Assembly: GCA_018374635.1 (NCBI GenBank)
Contig: JAHAEW010000036.1
Span: 1 to 32,661 of the forward strand
Direction of reading: 5' to 3'
DNA length: 32,661 bases
Source: Clostridiales bacterium
GTDB taxonomy: Bacteria > Bacillota > Clostridia > Oscillospirales > Oscillospiraceae
The notes beneath the pieces were generated by a model, which worked only from the letters and a program-made list of their open reading frames with translations, did not search any database and was not told where the DNA came from. The position numbers were made by a program, and so were the translations under genes. Positions 32,535 to 32,661 of the stretch are shown here, one piece after another (the first letter of the stretch is position 1; every line of letters begins with the position of its first letter).

Positions 32535-32561
32535 CGCCCGGGACCGATTGGGTCCCGGGCG
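32535..32561 (+). terminator. GC-rich hairpin after lpdA
   Basis: CGCCCGGGACC (32535-32545) pairs fully with 32551-32561, with a 5-nt loop. It is 18 nt past the stop but followed by ATTCAGCTT, so termination may depend on the next hairpin too. Confidence 0.6.
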
Positions 32562-32577
32562 ATTCAGCTTGTCAAAG

Positions 32578-32612
32578 AACGCCAGTTCTCAAAACACGAG
32601 GACTGGCGTTTT
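32578..32612 (+). terminator. Second hairpin with T tail after lpdA
   Basis: A 13-bp stem with one G-T pair (32578-32590 with 32598-32610), a 7-nt loop and TTTT at the end. Likely the true terminator of lpdA; the A-rich loop side gives little sign of bidirectional use. Positions 32613-32661 hold nothing recognisable. Confidence 0.8.
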
Positions 32613-32661
32613 ATCATTAAACGGAGCAAAAATCATGATATAGGAAGCAAAATTAGAAGCA

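Overview
The window (about 32.7 kb) is chromosomal DNA of a GC-rich member of the class Clostridia, most like the gut Oscillospiraceae (Flavonifractor/Pseudoflavonifractor/Lawsonibacter type). Support comes from gene content and style. It has a DUF512-der-plsY-gpsA operon, a DUF177-rpmF pair, a TIGR03960/TIGR03936 radical SAM pair, a glycine cleavage P-protein split into two subunits behind a tandem glycine riboswitch, and near-consensus sigma-A promoters in AT-rich gaps between strongly GC3-biased genes. The genus is an inference from memory of such genomes; no 16S gene is present.

Layout. 100-4866 (minus): DUF512 radical-SAM-like protein, der, plsY and gpsA, tightly coupled, one promoter, terminator at the left end. 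4899-5749 (minus): DUF177 protein and ribosomal protein bL32 behind a perfect TTGACA-17-TATAAT promoter. 5878-6927 (plus): RluA-family pseudouridine synthase. 6985-11270 (plus): complete spermidine/putrescine ABC transporter potABCD with its own promoter, leader hairpin and terminator. 11281-12631 (plus): FlK-like thioesterase, a decayed remnant that reads like a YbaK/EbsC-type tRNA deacylase, and an HdeD-like membrane protein. 12644-14828 (minus): response regulator carrying both HD-GYP and GGDEF domains. 14858-17540 (minus): the TIGR03960 radical SAM protein and its TIGR03936 partner. 17541-18449: gene-poor, with one likely small gene, one possible small membrane ORF and suspected decayed coding sequence. 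18450-20767 (plus): XRE regulator with a degenerate S24 domain, HD-domain protein, metallo-beta-lactamase-fold hydrolase. 20808-22734 (plus): large unrecognised membrane-anchored protein. 22807-26242 (minus): FHA-RodA/FtsW fusion followed by a class B penicillin-binding protein. 26319-32561 (plus): glycine riboswitch, gcvT, gcvH, gcvPA, gcvPB, then lpdA, i.e. the whole glycine cleavage system.

How the genes work together. The gcv-lpd cluster encodes all four protein components (P, H, T, L) under glycine control. potABCD is a full importer. The FHA-RodA/PBP pair forms a glycosyltransferase-transpeptidase module with a built-in phosphothreonine-binding domain. plsY and gpsA supply the glycerol-3-phosphate steps of phospholipid synthesis.

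No CRISPR array, prophage, insertion sequence, rRNA or tRNA gene was seen. I found no clearly novel multi-gene system. The observations most worth checking are the FHA-RodA fusion, the decayed tRNA-deacylase remnant, the S24-like regulator lacking its catalytic lysine, the unrecognised 595-residue membrane protein, the operator-like dyads on two promoters, and the small ORFs at 17.5-18.3 kb.
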